Assembly (NCBI GenBank): GCA_025929585.1
Contig: JAICPY010000018.1
Span: 1-57,190, forward strand
Direction: 5' to 3'
Source: Steroidobacter sp.
GTDB taxonomy: Bacteria; Pseudomonadota; Gammaproteobacteria; Steroidobacterales; Steroidobacteraceae
Length of the DNA: 57,190 bases
Positions 48,799 to 57,190 of this stretch are shown here, piece after piece. The position numbers were made by a program, and so were the translations under genes. The notes under the pieces are model-generated. The model ran no database searches and was not told where the DNA came from. It saw only the letters and a list, made by a program, of their open reading frames with translations. Within the stretch, counting starts at the first letter, position 1. Each line of letters starts with the position of its first letter.

Positions 48799-48877
48799 AG
48801 TCCTTGCGTGGTATACAGCTGGCCTCGTCGGCAGCCACGCGTACAATTAAAGCGAACATGGTTGTACCGGTGTTGAA

Positions 48878-49594
48878 ATGGCGAGCGCATCGAAGCTTTT
48901 CGCGGACGCAAGGTCCGCTCTGGAAGGTGTGGTCCAGGACGGGATCACGATCATGTCCGGCGGCTTTGGTCTCTGTGGTATTCCCGAGAACCTGATTTTG
49001 GCGTTGCGCGAATCAGGCGCACGCAATCTCACTGTCATCTCCAATAATGCCGGCGTGGACGGCCAGGGTCTCGGTTTGTTGCTCGAATCGCGGCAGATCG
49101 CCAAGATGATTTCTTCTTACGTAGGCGAGAATCGTGAGTTCGAGCGGCAGTATCTGGCCGGCGAGCTCAAACTCGAATTCAATCCACAGGGAACGTTAGC
49201 CGAGCGCATTCGCGCGGGCGGTGCAGGCATCTATGGTTTCTATACGAAGACAGGTGCGGGCACCCTCGTTGCGGAGGGCAAGGAACAACGTGTAGTCGAC
49301 GGACAAACCTTCATTCTGGAAACAGGACTCGTTGCCGACGTGGCCCTGGTGAAAGCCTGGAAAGGCGATACGGAAGGCAATCTCGTCTATCGCAAGACCG
49401 CGCGGAATTTCAATCCGATGATGGCCACAGCGGGGCGTATCACGGTCGCGGAGGTCGAAGAGTTAGTCGAGCCGGGCGCGCTCGATCCGGACTGCATTCA
49501 CACTCCAGGCATCTACGTGCAGCGCATCGTAAAGGGCGAGAAATATATCAAAGCGATCGAACAGCGCACCGTACGCAAGCGCACGGCTGCTTAA
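48878..49594 (+). CDS. scoA: 3-oxoacid CoA-transferase subunit A
   Basis: A 238-residue alpha subunit of a class I CoA-transferase that exchanges CoA between succinyl-CoA and acetoacetate or other 3-oxoacids. [17 protein letters not shown] is the family start, with [13 protein letters not shown] and [17 protein letters not shown] behind it. Length fits ScoA. A TACAAT hexamer at 48842-48847 could be a -10 box. It is followed 35 bases later by the beta subunit, and both stand between repeat elements H and I. The chain could serve ketone-body or polyhydroxybutyrate turnover, but no such gene is near. Confidence 0.93.
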   Translation: MASASKLFADARSALEGVVQDGITIMSGGFGLCGIPENLILALRESGARNLTVISNNAGVDGQGLGLLLESRQIAKMISSYVGENREFERQYLAGELKLEFNPQGTLAERIRAGGAGIYGFYTKTGAGTLVAEGKEQRVVDGQTFILETGLVADVALVKAWKGDTEGNLVYRKTARNFNPMMATAGRITVAEVEELVEPGALDPDCIHTPGIYVQRIVKGEKYIKAIEQRTVRKRTAA

Positions 49595-49629
49595 CTCTCA
49601 GAATTCCATTTGGAGGCGCAATCGAAGCT

Positions 49630-50277
49630 ATGCCTTGGACACGCGATCAACTTGCTCAGCGCGCTGCGCGTGAGCTGCAGGATGGGTTCTATGTGAACCT
49701 AGGCATCGGCATACCAACGCTGGTTGCGAACTTCATTCCGAAGAACATGAAAGTCGTTCTGCAGTCGGAGAACGGTATGTTGGGCATGGGGCCGTTTCCG
49801 TTCGAAGGCGAGGAAGACCCGGATTTGATCAACGCAGGTAAGCAGACCATTACCGAATTGCCGATCTCTTCTTATTTCTCCTCTTCCGATAGCTTCGCGA
49901 TGATCCGCGGCGGTCACATCGATTTGTCTATTTTGGGTGCCATGGAAGTCTCCGAAGGAGGCGACCTCGCTAACTGGATGGTGCCTGGCAAGATGGTCAA
50001 AGGCATGGGTGGCGCGATGGACCTGGTGGCGGGTGTCAAGCGAGTCGTCGTCGTGATGGAGCACACATCCAAAGACGGATCACCGAAGTTCAAGGAGCGC
50101 TGTGATCTTCCGCTCACCGGCGCAAATGTCGTAGACATGATCATTACGGATCTCGCGGTATTCGCGCGTGCCACACGTCAGTCGGGTTTCAAGCTCGTCG
50201 AGCTAGCTCCGGACGTGACAGCAGAGCAGGTGAGGCAGAAGACGGCCGCAAAATATGAGGCTTTGGGGTCGGAGTGA
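49630..50277 (+). CDS. scoB: 3-oxoacid CoA-transferase subunit B
   Basis: A 215-residue beta subunit. The catalytic glutamate that forms the gamma-glutamyl-CoA intermediate is Glu47 in [27 protein letters not shown] and the [26 protein letters not shown] block are typical. It completes the CoA-transferase with ScoA. GGAGGC sits before the ATG at a slightly long spacing. The stop codon is embedded in the left arm of element I (GTGATTC), so the element begins inside the gene. Confidence 0.93.
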   Translation: MPWTRDQLAQRAARELQDGFYVNLGIGIPTLVANFIPKNMKVVLQSENGMLGMGPFPFEGEEDPDLINAGKQTITELPISSYFSSSDSFAMIRGGHIDLSILGAMEVSEGGDLANWMVPGKMVKGMGGAMDLVAGVKRVVVVMEHTSKDGSPKFKERCDLPLTGANVVDMIITDLAVFARATRQSGFKLVELAPDVTAEQVRQKTAAKYEALGSE

Positions 50278-50364
50278 TTCGTGACTCGCGGTGGCAAGAG
50301 GAAGCGAAGAGGCTTGCCGAGGTTTTGTTCTGACGGCCCGCGAATCACCAATCCAGGACCCGCG
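50274..50364. repeat. Heptad inverted-repeat element I (degenerate)
   Basis: The left arm is GTGATTC, GTGACTC, GCGGTGG, CAAGAGG (50274-50301), overlapping the scoB stop. The right arm (50335-50364) has GAATCAC and GGACCCGCG, so on the minus strand it reads GCGGGTC, then GTGATTC. The pairing is weaker than in other elements, but the units match element F. It lies between convergent scoB and the SARP regulator. Confidence 0.6.
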
Positions 50365-50412
50365 TTTTTGACGTGGCGTACGCGCCGATACGCAGCCGCA
50401 CGCCGCACGCCA

Positions 50413-53400
50413 TCACACCGCCCCCAGCGCTTCCTCCACTGCCTTCAGCGCCGCTCGTGCATTCATCTTCACGCACTCACTGCGCACATCTTCGAGTTGC
50501 GCACTGAGATCTTTCGAGTGCGATCCTTCGGCGAAGTCCGCTAGCAGGCGGGTGCGCCTGATAAAGAGGCTGATTAGAGGCAAAGGTTCTCGAGATGTAT
50601 ACGACTCGAGGGCCTCAGCGTAGCGCCGCGCTTCCTCCCATTGGTGCTCTTGCAGGCTAACTTCGATCGCGTTGGTGTAGAAGTCCAGGTAACTGTGGCT
50701 CACGCAGCCGGAGGCGAGCAATGCTTCGCCTTCCTGCAAGGCCTTTTCACGTTCGATCGGGTTGCTCGTGGCTCTGGCGACAATGCTGAGTAGCACGGGT
50801 CCGCAGTACGACATGCCCGTCTCACGGCCGAGCTCGACACTGTCACGCGCGAGTTGGAGCGCTTCGGCCTTCTTTTCGTCAGCCAACTTTATGATCGCCA
50901 AGATTCCCATGCATTCAGCTTGAAAACGCCGAGCTCCCAATCGCTTCGCTAGCTCCAATGCCTTGATGGCGCGCAAATGTGCATCCTGGTACTGAGCCTG
51001 AATCAAAAATCCCGGAGCAAAGCAGAGGTGGATGAGAAGCTCGCTGCGCAGATCACCGACGCGCTTGGCGAGATCCAACGCCTCCTTCAAGCTCTCTCGC
51101 CCAGCCGTCGGTAAACCATAGTAGGCCTCCGTCAAACCTAGCATCGGCAAGTTCGCGAGCAGCACGCTTGCAAGATTGTGCTTGCGAGCCTCTTGCACGC
51201 ATTGCGCGAAATGCTTGCGTGCAGTGATCAGCTCGCCTCGCTGGTAGTACGCATCGCCCAGGCCCCCGAGCGCTCGAGCTATTTCGAGTGGCGAATCGGC
51301 CTCCAACGCAAACTGATGCGCTTGTCGATGCGCTTCGAGGCACGCATCGAAATGCCCCAGCGGGAAACAAAGATTGCCGCGCATCGTTTGCAGCTGGGCT
51401 TTGGTGCGCACATCGGCAATATCTCGAAGTTGTATCTCGGCGCGATCCAACGCATCCAACGCTTCTTCATGGCGGTCCATCACCCTGAGTACCGAAGCGA
51501 TGCCCAACAAACCGCGACCGCGACCCTCTGGATCCACGGCGAAGTCCAGCGACTCCCGGTACGCGGCTAGCGCATCGTGAGTGCGGCCAAGTTGCAGCAA
51601 GAGCTCACCCATGAGTGCGCTGGTCGAATGCAGCAGTGCCGGTTCGTGAGCAAGCGCCGCCGCTTTGACTGCTAGACTGAGGGCGCGTTCGAATCGCAGC
51701 GCCTGCTGTTCGGCACGTGCTGCGTCCGCATACGCCGCCGCGGCCCCTTCGTCTTGGGCCGCCGACAGGTGATCCGCGTACAAAGCGATATCGCGGCGCG
51801 CGAACCAACTTGCGGCTCGTCGATGCCAATCGCGACGTTGCGATTTCAAAGTCGATTCGTACACGGCATCGCGAAACAACGCATGAGCGAACTGAAATTC
51901 GTGACCGTCGCCTCGAACGAAGCCCGTATCGAGTAGTGCCGTCGCTTCGTAATCGGCTTCTTCCAACATGTGGCGCAGAGCATCCAACCGGAATTGCTGC
52001 CCCAATACCGCGCCCGCTTGCAGCGCTCGATTGTCGAGATCGCAGAGGCGATCGGCGCGCGTCAGCACCAATGCTCGTACCGAGCCGGGAAGCGACTCGT
52101 TGCCTGCATTTGCCGCACGCAAGAGTTGATCGAGGAACAACGGATAGCCTTCAGCACGAACGATGCAAGCATCGACAGTCTCGCGGGGAAGCTCAGGGAA
52201 GTACGCGGCCAGTTCTTCCGCTTCGTCCGGCGCCAGCGGCGCCAGATCCAATGTCGTGACCGGGCATCCACGCGCGCGGGCGCGCCACGAAGCATTAATC
52301 GGGTCACCTTCGGGACGCGTCGTCATGATCAACAAGATCGGGCAGTTCGCAACGATCGCGGCGATTTCCCCGAGTCGGGCGAGCTCATCCGTATCGGCCC
52401 AATGCACATCTTCTGCGATGAGCAACTGTGCGCAACGTTGAGCGGCGGATTCGACGATATAAGTAAGCGCCGAGGTGCGTCCACGCTGGCGGGTCGCTGC
52501 GTCCATGGCTTGCTCGAGCGCCGCAAGCTCGGGCTCCAAGGGTGCGTCGACCAAATCACTCAGAAAGATCGCTTGATCGATGCTGCCACCTCGCGCCGCC
52601 AGGAGCCGTCTAACAGCGGCAGCGCGGTCTGCCTCGCTGGCATTCACATTCGTACCCATGAGGCTGAGCGCCAATGTTTGAATGGGTCCTCGACCTGCGG
52701 ATTGGCCGAAATCGAATATTTGTGCACAGTGCACTTCGACGGCGCGATCGCGAGCGGCGCTCGAAACGGCTTCGACGAGACGGGATTTGCCGATGCCTGC
52801 TTCCCCACGCACGACAATCGAGCGGCCGTGCCGGCTTGCAACACAGCGATCGAGTGCCGCGAGAATCATCGCTAGCTCAGGACGCCGACCGACGAACGGC
52901 CGAGCCGAGGCGTCGTCGTCTGCTCGCAACGACTGCAGAGTCCAGGCTGGCATCGAGGCGCCATTCAGATCGTCCGCGACATGGCGCTTGCAACTGGCGC
53001 GGTCACCCAACGATTGGCGTACCTCTTCGGACATGAGAATTTCGCCCGCGCCAGCACGGCTGGCCAGCGCATGCGCGATGTGTGTCGGCCGACCGCTCAA
53101 TGGAAAGAGTGCCGATGTAGCGAGCACTTGCCCCTGGGCCAAGCCGATCTGCAGCCTCAAAGGCGCAGCAATCGGCCAGCTCTCATGTGCGGTCGAGTCC
53201 TTGAGCAGGAGCGCAGCGCGTGCACCACACTCGGCCTCGTTGCCGTAAGCATTTGGAATCCCAAATACCCCCAGAACATTGGAGCCGACGCGCCGATCGG
53301 CGACGCCGCCGAACTCTTGTACGATTCGATGGACTCGTTGTTGAAACGCACTTGCAAGTTGCAAAGCTTCTTCCGGATCCAAAGTCGCTTCGAGCTCGAG

Positions 53401-54270
53401 CAAGCCATCCAGCTTCGCGACCAACACGACTGCATCACGCAACTGCGGCCTGATCTCGATCCGTGCCGATTCGGTGGAATCGCTCGTCTCTTCTTCGACA
53501 GCGAGATCGGTAGTCTGCGCACTGGCACTATCGGGACTCGCCCGTCGTCGCTTCATTAGATCGCGGTAGAGTTGCTCCGTAGCAGGTTCCGGAGCAACGT
53601 CGAGTTCACGGCGCAATAAATCCTTGCACAGCCTGAATTGCCTCAAAGCCTCGGAGTACGCGCCGCGCCTAGCGTGCAAATCCATCATCGTGCGATGAGT
53701 GGTTTCGTTCAGCGGCTCCAATGCCAGCAGACGGTTGCAGGCGGTCGCCGCCCCGTCGAGCTCTTGGCTCGCGATACATAGCTGAATCAGCTTTTGAAAG
53801 GCATCGCACGCTTGTCTGCGCAACAGAACGCGCTCGGTAGTGAGCCATTCATCGAATGCGGCCGAACGCGCGTCAAACCCCTCCAGGAGATCGCCCCGAT
53901 ACAGCTCGACGATTTGCTGCAGACCGGTTCGAGTGGCCGTGTTCAGGCATTCTCGAAATCGCGACAGATCGCTGTCGAATGCATCCGCATCGAGCGCCAC
54001 CGAATCGGTGGCGGTAATCAGAGCGTTTTGACACCCTTCCGGCAGCGATTTTCGTAGCGCGGCAATCGCTTGTCTCAGGCTGGTTCGCGCAAGCTCATCG
54101 TCGGCGTCCTCCCAGAGGAGCGATGCAAGGCGCTCGCGGTCATGCGACTCGGAGGGTCGAAGAGCGAGATAGGCAAGGAGGGCCCGACTCTTTCGCGAGG
54201 CGATCTTGATCTCAGCGCCGGAGTTCAGCACTCGTAGCGGCCCGAGCAATTGCAGAAAGAGATGCTTCAC
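50413..54270 (-). CDS. SARP-type regulator with pseudo-cyclase, ATPase and TPR domains
   Basis: A 1285-residue putative signal-integrating regulator. Residues about 1-90 are a winged helix of the SARP type, followed by a BTAD domain to about 250. A class III nucleotidyl cyclase-like domain follows (about 280-440) but lacks both metal aspartates: the first site reads VAKLDG near 285 and the second GSNVLGVFG near 332. A STAND-like ATPase starts near 465 with Walker A GEAGIGKSR (about 490) and LLIAEDVHWAD as Walker B. The C-terminal half is TPR-rich. The start is GTG. It diverges from a TTC38-like gene and may control it. What it senses is unknown. Confidence 0.82.
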   Translation of the reverse strand: MKHLFLQLLGPLRVLNSGAEIKIASRKSRALLAYLALRPSESHDRERLASLLWEDADDELARTSLRQAIAALRKSLPEGCQNALITATDSVALDADAFDSDLSRFRECLNTATRTGLQQIVELYRGDLLEGFDARSAAFDEWLTTERVLLRRQACDAFQKLIQLCIASQELDGAATACNRLLALEPLNETTHRTMMDLHARRGAYSEALRQFRLCKDLLRRELDVAPEPATEQLYRDLMKRRRASPDSASAQTTDLAVEEETSDSTESARIEIRPQLRDAVVLVAKLDGLLELEATLDPEEALQLASAFQQRVHRIVQEFGGVADRRVGSNVLGVFGIPNAYGNEAECGARAALLLKDSTAHESWPIAAPLRLQIGLAQGQVLATSALFPLSGRPTHIAHALASRAGAGEILMSEEVRQSLGDRASCKRHVADDLNGASMPAWTLQSLRADDDASARPFVGRRPELAMILAALDRCVASRHGRSIVVRGEAGIGKSRLVEAVSSAARDRAVEVHCAQIFDFGQSAGRGPIQTLALSLMGTNVNASEADRAAAVRRLLAARGGSIDQAIFLSDLVDAPLEPELAALEQAMDAATRQRGRTSALTYIVESAAQRCAQLLIAEDVHWADTDELARLGEIAAIVANCPILLIMTTRPEGDPINASWRARARGCPVTTLDLAPLAPDEAEELAAYFPELPRETVDACIVRAEGYPLFLDQLLRAANAGNESLPGSVRALVLTRADRLCDLDNRALQAGAVLGQQFRLDALRHMLEEADYEATALLDTGFVRGDGHEFQFAHALFRDAVYESTLKSQRRDWHRRAASWFARRDIALYADHLSAAQDEGAAAAYADAARAEQQALRFERALSLAVKAAALAHEPALLHSTSALMGELLLQLGRTHDALAAYRESLDFAVDPEGRGRGLLGIASVLRVMDRHEEALDALDRAEIQLRDIADVRTKAQLQTMRGNLCFPLGHFDACLEAHRQAHQFALEADSPLEIARALGGLGDAYYQRGELITARKHFAQCVQEARKHNLASVLLANLPMLGLTEAYYGLPTAGRESLKEALDLAKRVGDLRSELLIHLCFAPGFLIQAQYQDAHLRAIKALELAKRLGARRFQAECMGILAIIKLADEKKAEALQLARDSVELGRETGMSYCGPVLLSIVARATSNPIEREKALQEGEALLASGCVSHSYLDFYTNAIEVSLQEHQWEEARRYAEALESYTSREPLPLISLFIRRTRLLADFAEGSHSKDLSAQLEDVRSECVKMNARAALKAVEEALGAV

Positions 54271-54385
54271 AGTGCCATCCGTTCGGTAAGTCGATGTTGT
54301 TGCTTGAGTGTCGCGCGGGTCGTGAATGGGTTCGCACTAGGGCTTTAGGCCAAGCGCCGCTCGATGTGTATGCAACGATGTCGGT

Positions 54386-54405
54386 GGGGTGAACACTAGC
54401 ACCCC
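54386..54405. promoter_or_regulatory. Palindrome in the SARP/TTC38 divergent region
   Basis: GGGGTG and CACCCC face each other across 8 bases (AACACTAG). It lies in the 225-base gap between the two divergent genes, 115 bases from the regulator start and 90 from the other. A dimeric or tandem operator for the SARP-type regulator is one possible reading. No promoter hexamers are distinct. Confidence 0.4.
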
Positions 54406-54495
54406 ATTAGGGAGCTTCACGTATTTTTCACGCATCGGGCGACTTTGTCATCACGGAGGTGGGCTAAAAAGTATCTAACTTGTATGGAGATACCT

Positions 54496-55917
54496 ATGTC
54501 TTTGTCAGATTGCCGTGGCGTTCCGTGCTCGACCGCCAACAGAAGCTCTTTGGATTCTTACGAAAGAGCGGTGGAATTGTCCGCCAGTTATTTCGTCGAC
54601 CCGCTGGCGGTGATCGATTCCGCATTGGAACGGGATCCGGAGTTTGCGAGCGGCCACTGCTTGCGAGCGGGTCTGATGGTGATGGCCGCGGACAAGAGCG
54701 TACTGCCGATGCTCGCGGAAAGCATCGCAGCGATCGAGGCGCTGGGGCGTCGAGCAAACGAGCGAGAGCGCGCCCATGCCGCTGCCGCGCGAGCCTGGAT
54801 GAACGGTGATTTCGCCACTTCTATCCGACGATACGGGGAGATTCTCCTGGAATATCCCCATGATCTTTTAGCCCTGCAAATCGCCCACGTCGGAGATTTC
54901 TATCTTGGGGCGACCAGCTTGTTGCGAGACCGCGTTGCACAAGTGCTGCCTCTTTGGGACATCAGCATTCCGGGATTTCACTACGTACTAGGCATGTACG
55001 CCTTTGGATTGGAGGAAACGGCCTTGTATGCGCGAGCCGAAGACGTAGGTCGGCGTGCTGTGGAAATCCAAGGACGCGATGTTTGGGCTATCCACGCGGT
55101 CGCCCACGTGATGGAGATGCAGGGCAGACTGCGCCACGGCATCGATTGGTTGACCGAACGGGAGAAGGATTGGTCCGTCGATAACGGTTTCGCCTTCCAC
55201 AATTGGTGGCATCTGGCTCTGTATCACCTGGATCTGGGCGATACCAATCAGGTCCTATCGTTGTACGACCAGAAGATCAGGCCATCCAGGGTACCGCTCG
55301 AGATGGTGGATGCATCCGCCTTGTTGTGGCGCCTGCACATTCGCGGTGTGGATGTGGGGCTGCGATGGCAGGGTCTGGCAGATTCGTGGACGCCCTTCGC
55401 GAGCGACGGATACTACGCGTTCAACGACGTGCACTCGCTGATGGCATTCGTCGGCGCACAGCGTTTCGATCTGGTGGAAAAGGTGCTGTCCGGTCTCGAG
55501 CGCAGTGCGGCAGGGTTCGGTACCAACGCGATGATGGCTCGCGAAGTGGGTTTGCCCGTAGGCCACGCAGTCGTCTCATTCGCGCTTGGGCACTACGCCG
55601 AATGCGTGGATTTATTACTGCCGGTGCGCACGCAAGCCCATCGGTTCGGAGGCAGTCATGCACAGCGCGATTTCATCCACCTGACACTGGTCGAAGCGGC
55701 TTTGCGCGCAGGCAAAGTGCGTCTAGCGCGAGCGTTGATCGCCGAACGCACGCAACTCAAGCCAGCAAGCCCATTCAACTGGCAATTGGCGGCTAGAGCG
55801 TGCGATTCGAGCGGCCAAGCAAGCGAGGCCGCAAAAGCGCGGGATAGTGCTGAATCTCGTCGCAAAACCCACGCCGACGCCTTGCGTGCCAATGATGATG
55901 CGGCGACTACGATGTGA
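54496..55917 (+). CDS. TTC38-like tetratricopeptide-repeat protein
   Basis: A 473-residue helical protein resembling the TTC38 family. Characteristic stretches are FASGHCLRAGLMVMAADK, RRANERERAHAAAARAWMNGDFATSIRRYGEILLEYPHDLLALQIAHVGDFYLGA, HYVLGMYAFGLEE, and HAVAHVMEMQGRLRHGIDWL with its His-rich context (FHNWWHLALYHLDLGD). No signal peptide or membrane span is visible, so it is probably cytoplasmic. The ATG at 54496 follows GGAGA; in-frame ATG 54484 is the alternative. Function is unknown in bacteria as far as I know. It ends in element J and diverges from the SARP-type regulator. Confidence 0.82.
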   Translation: MSLSDCRGVPCSTANRSSLDSYERAVELSASYFVDPLAVIDSALERDPEFASGHCLRAGLMVMAADKSVLPMLAESIAAIEALGRRANERERAHAAAARAWMNGDFATSIRRYGEILLEYPHDLLALQIAHVGDFYLGATSLLRDRVAQVLPLWDISIPGFHYVLGMYAFGLEETALYARAEDVGRRAVEIQGRDVWAIHAVAHVMEMQGRLRHGIDWLTEREKDWSVDNGFAFHNWWHLALYHLDLGDTNQVLSLYDQKIRPSRVPLEMVDASALLWRLHIRGVDVGLRWQGLADSWTPFASDGYYAFNDVHSLMAFVGAQRFDLVEKVLSGLERSAAGFGTNAMMAREVGLPVGHAVVSFALGHYAECVDLLLPVRTQAHRFGGSHAQRDFIHLTLVEAALRAGKVRLARALIAERTQLKPASPFNWQLAARACDSSGQASEAAKARDSAESRRKTHADALRANDDAATTM

Positions 55918-55969
55918 CGGAGGCAGTCTTTCTCTGTTCTGACTTCGTCACCCCGTCACCTCGTCACTG
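55914..55969. repeat. Octad inverted-repeat element J (one-sided)
   Basis: The right arm is three octads, CGTCACCC, CGTCACCT, CGTCACTG (55946-55969). The left arm is reduced to one unit, GTGACGG (55914-55920), which overlaps the stop of the TTC38-like gene. The right array resembles the orphan octads inside element D. It lies between convergent TTC38-like and zapE genes. Confidence 0.65.
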
Positions 55970-55975
55970 TTCTTC

Positions 55976-57088
55976 TCACGCTTTGTGCTCGCGTGCGAGG
56001 TACTGCTGCGACTGCATCTCGATCAAGCGACTTTGGGTACGTTCGAATTCGAACGTGAGCTTCTTGCCCCAGTACAGTTCGGTGATCGGTGCGGCCGCAG
56101 AAACGACCAGTTTGACCGCTCGATCGTAGAATTCATCGACCAAAGCGATGAAGCGTCGCGCCTGATTCTCATGCTCGGGCGTTAGCACCGGCACGTCGCT
56201 TAAAAACACGGTGTGGTAACACTTGGCCAACTCGATGTAATCGGCTTGCCCTCGCGGACCGTCGCAGAGCTCTTTGAATGTAAACCAAACGACATCGTCG
56301 GCCTGTCGATGGGTTCGTAATCGTCGATGATTCAAGGCGAGTATCGAATCTGGCGTGCCAGGCTCACCCGCAACTTCGTCGAACAATACCTCCAACGCTT
56401 TGCTCTGCTCCGGCGAGGCTGCATCGAACCATGTCTTCGCACGCTCGAGCAGGCGCAGGCGGTAATCCGTCCCCGGTGCCATGTGCACGATCTCGGTGTG
56501 CTCCTTGATCCGCCGAATCGCAGGTAGGAAGCGCGCTCGTTGCAGACCGTCCTTGTACAACTCATCCGGCGCCACATTGGAGGTCGCAACCAACGTGATA
56601 CCGCGATCGAAAAGCGCTCCCAACAAGGTGCCTAGAAGCATCGCGTCCGCGATGTCAGCGACGAACAGTTCATCGAAGCACAGGAGTCTGGTCCGCTTCG
56701 CAATCTTGTCTGCAACGAGATTCAAAGGGTCCGCTTCATTCTGATGCTTCTTGAGCTCGTCGTGGACGAACTGCATGAAACGATGGAAATGACTGCGTTG
56801 CTTGTCCTTGAACGGCAGGCTTTGGAAAAACAAATCCATCAGCCATGTCTTACCCCGTCCGACACCTCCATGGATGTACAAACCGCGTACTGCAGAACGA
56901 CTGCGCTTCTTAGGCAGCAACGATTCGAGTAAGCCTTGCTTGTTTGGCTGATGAAGGAGCCGATTGCGCAAGTCGTCGAGGCGGGCAACGACACGTTCCT
57001 GCTCCGGGTCGTGCGTATAACCCAGACGAGCGACCTCGTTGCGGTAGAGCGTGGTGAACGTAAGCGGTGGGGTGGGATGAGTAGTCAA
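55976..57088 (-). CDS. zapE: Cell-division ATPase ZapE (AFG1/LACE1 family)
   Basis: A 370-residue AAA-type ATPase. Walker A is GGVGRGKTWLMDLFF, Walker B is LLCFDELFVADIADA, and VATSNVAPDELYKDGLQRARFLPAI is the family's sensor region. ZapE in E. coli is needed for division under low oxygen or heat and destabilises FtsZ assemblies. The frame opens to near the window edge, but TTG 57088, preceded by AGGCGAG, is the best start; codons further upstream are repeat-derived (element K). No ATG lies before the Walker region. Confidence in family is high, in the start moderate. Confidence 0.92.
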   Translation of the reverse strand: MTTHPTPPLTFTTLYRNEVARLGYTHDPEQERVVARLDDLRNRLLHQPNKQGLLESLLPKKRSRSAVRGLYIHGGVGRGKTWLMDLFFQSLPFKDKQRSHFHRFMQFVHDELKKHQNEADPLNLVADKIAKRTRLLCFDELFVADIADAMLLGTLLGALFDRGITLVATSNVAPDELYKDGLQRARFLPAIRRIKEHTEIVHMAPGTDYRLRLLERAKTWFDAASPEQSKALEVLFDEVAGEPGTPDSILALNHRRLRTHRQADDVVWFTFKELCDGPRGQADYIELAKCYHTVFLSDVPVLTPEHENQARRFIALVDEFYDRAVKLVVSAAAPITELYWGKKLTFEFERTQSRLIEMQSQQYLAREHKA

Positions 57089-57115
57089 AGCTCGCCTGCG
57101 GATCGGGAAGTGAAC

Positions 57116-57148
57116 GGCGGGCGGGGGGCGGCGGGAGGGGGGGGACGC
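57116..57148. repeat. Heptad array K, partner arm outside the window
   Basis: Four phased G-rich heptads, GCGGGCG, GGGGGCG, GCGGGAG, GGGGGGG (57117-57144), end in ACGC. The C-rich partner is not present before the window end at 57190, so it would lie further right if it exists. It is upstream of zapE, and its G-runs could form a quadruplex. Confidence 0.55.
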
Positions 57149-57190
57149 ACAAACGAAGGGCGTGCGTGGAATAACCAAACCACACCCACC

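Noticed and set aside
53240-53430. Active adenylate cyclase inside the SARP-type protein
   Set aside because: Both metal-binding aspartates are replaced, so catalysis is unlikely; reported as a degenerate domain instead.

Overview
The window reads as a chromosomal segment of a Gram-negative gammaproteobacterium, most likely near the Xanthomonadales/Nevskiales/Steroidobacter group. I infer this from gene content and order: the lptD-surA-pdxA-rsmA-apaG-apaH and mreBCD-mrdA-rodA-mltB-rlpA-dacA clusters, a tonB-exbB-exbD-exbD set, AmgK/MurU peptidoglycan recycling, and the kynurenine route. There is no 16S gene and no search was possible. Almost all DNA is coding. No tRNA, rRNA, insertion sequence, prophage or CRISPR array was seen, and no gene looks broken.

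Layout. 1-3.1 kb: rluF, an FHA-GGDEF diguanylate cyclase, a small membrane protein and a PhzF-family enzyme. 3.4-7.4 kb: a leftward operon for 3-hydroxyanthranilate dioxygenase, a cyclase-family (probable formylkynurenine) hydrolase, kynureninase and kynurenine 3-monooxygenase. 8.2-15.9 kb: a leftward outer-membrane-biogenesis/housekeeping cluster (lptD, surA, pdxA, rsmA, a universal stress protein, apaG, apaH), with amgK-murU diverging from lptD. 17.8-25.8 kb: iron uptake (PiuC-type hydroxylase, TonB-dependent siderophore receptor, two TonB proteins, ExbB, two ExbDs, a TPR protein). 25.9-29 kb: lipA and lipB facing a DUF493 gene and D-amino acid transaminase. 29-38 kb: the rod-shape and murein cluster, leftward from mreB to dacA. 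38.3-42.8 kb: gatCAB and hslO. 43-48.7 kb: an ArsR-methyltransferase regulator with metF and metH. 48.9-50.3 kb: a 3-oxoacid CoA-transferase pair. 50.4-55.9 kb: a giant SARP/pseudo-cyclase/ATPase/TPR regulator divergent from a TTC38-like TPR protein. 56-57 kb: zapE.

The most unusual signal is not a gene. Eleven intergenic sites carry short tandem 7- or 8-base units, and at ten of them a G-rich array faces its own C-rich reverse complement across a 10-150 base loop. The unit differs from site to site (GTTGACG, GTGACGG, GCGGACG, GCGGTTA, GGGGTAG, GTGATAAG and others), yet the two arms of one site resemble each other. From gatB rightward these elements sit at every gene-module boundary. The second candidate system is the divergent SARP regulator and TTC38-like protein.
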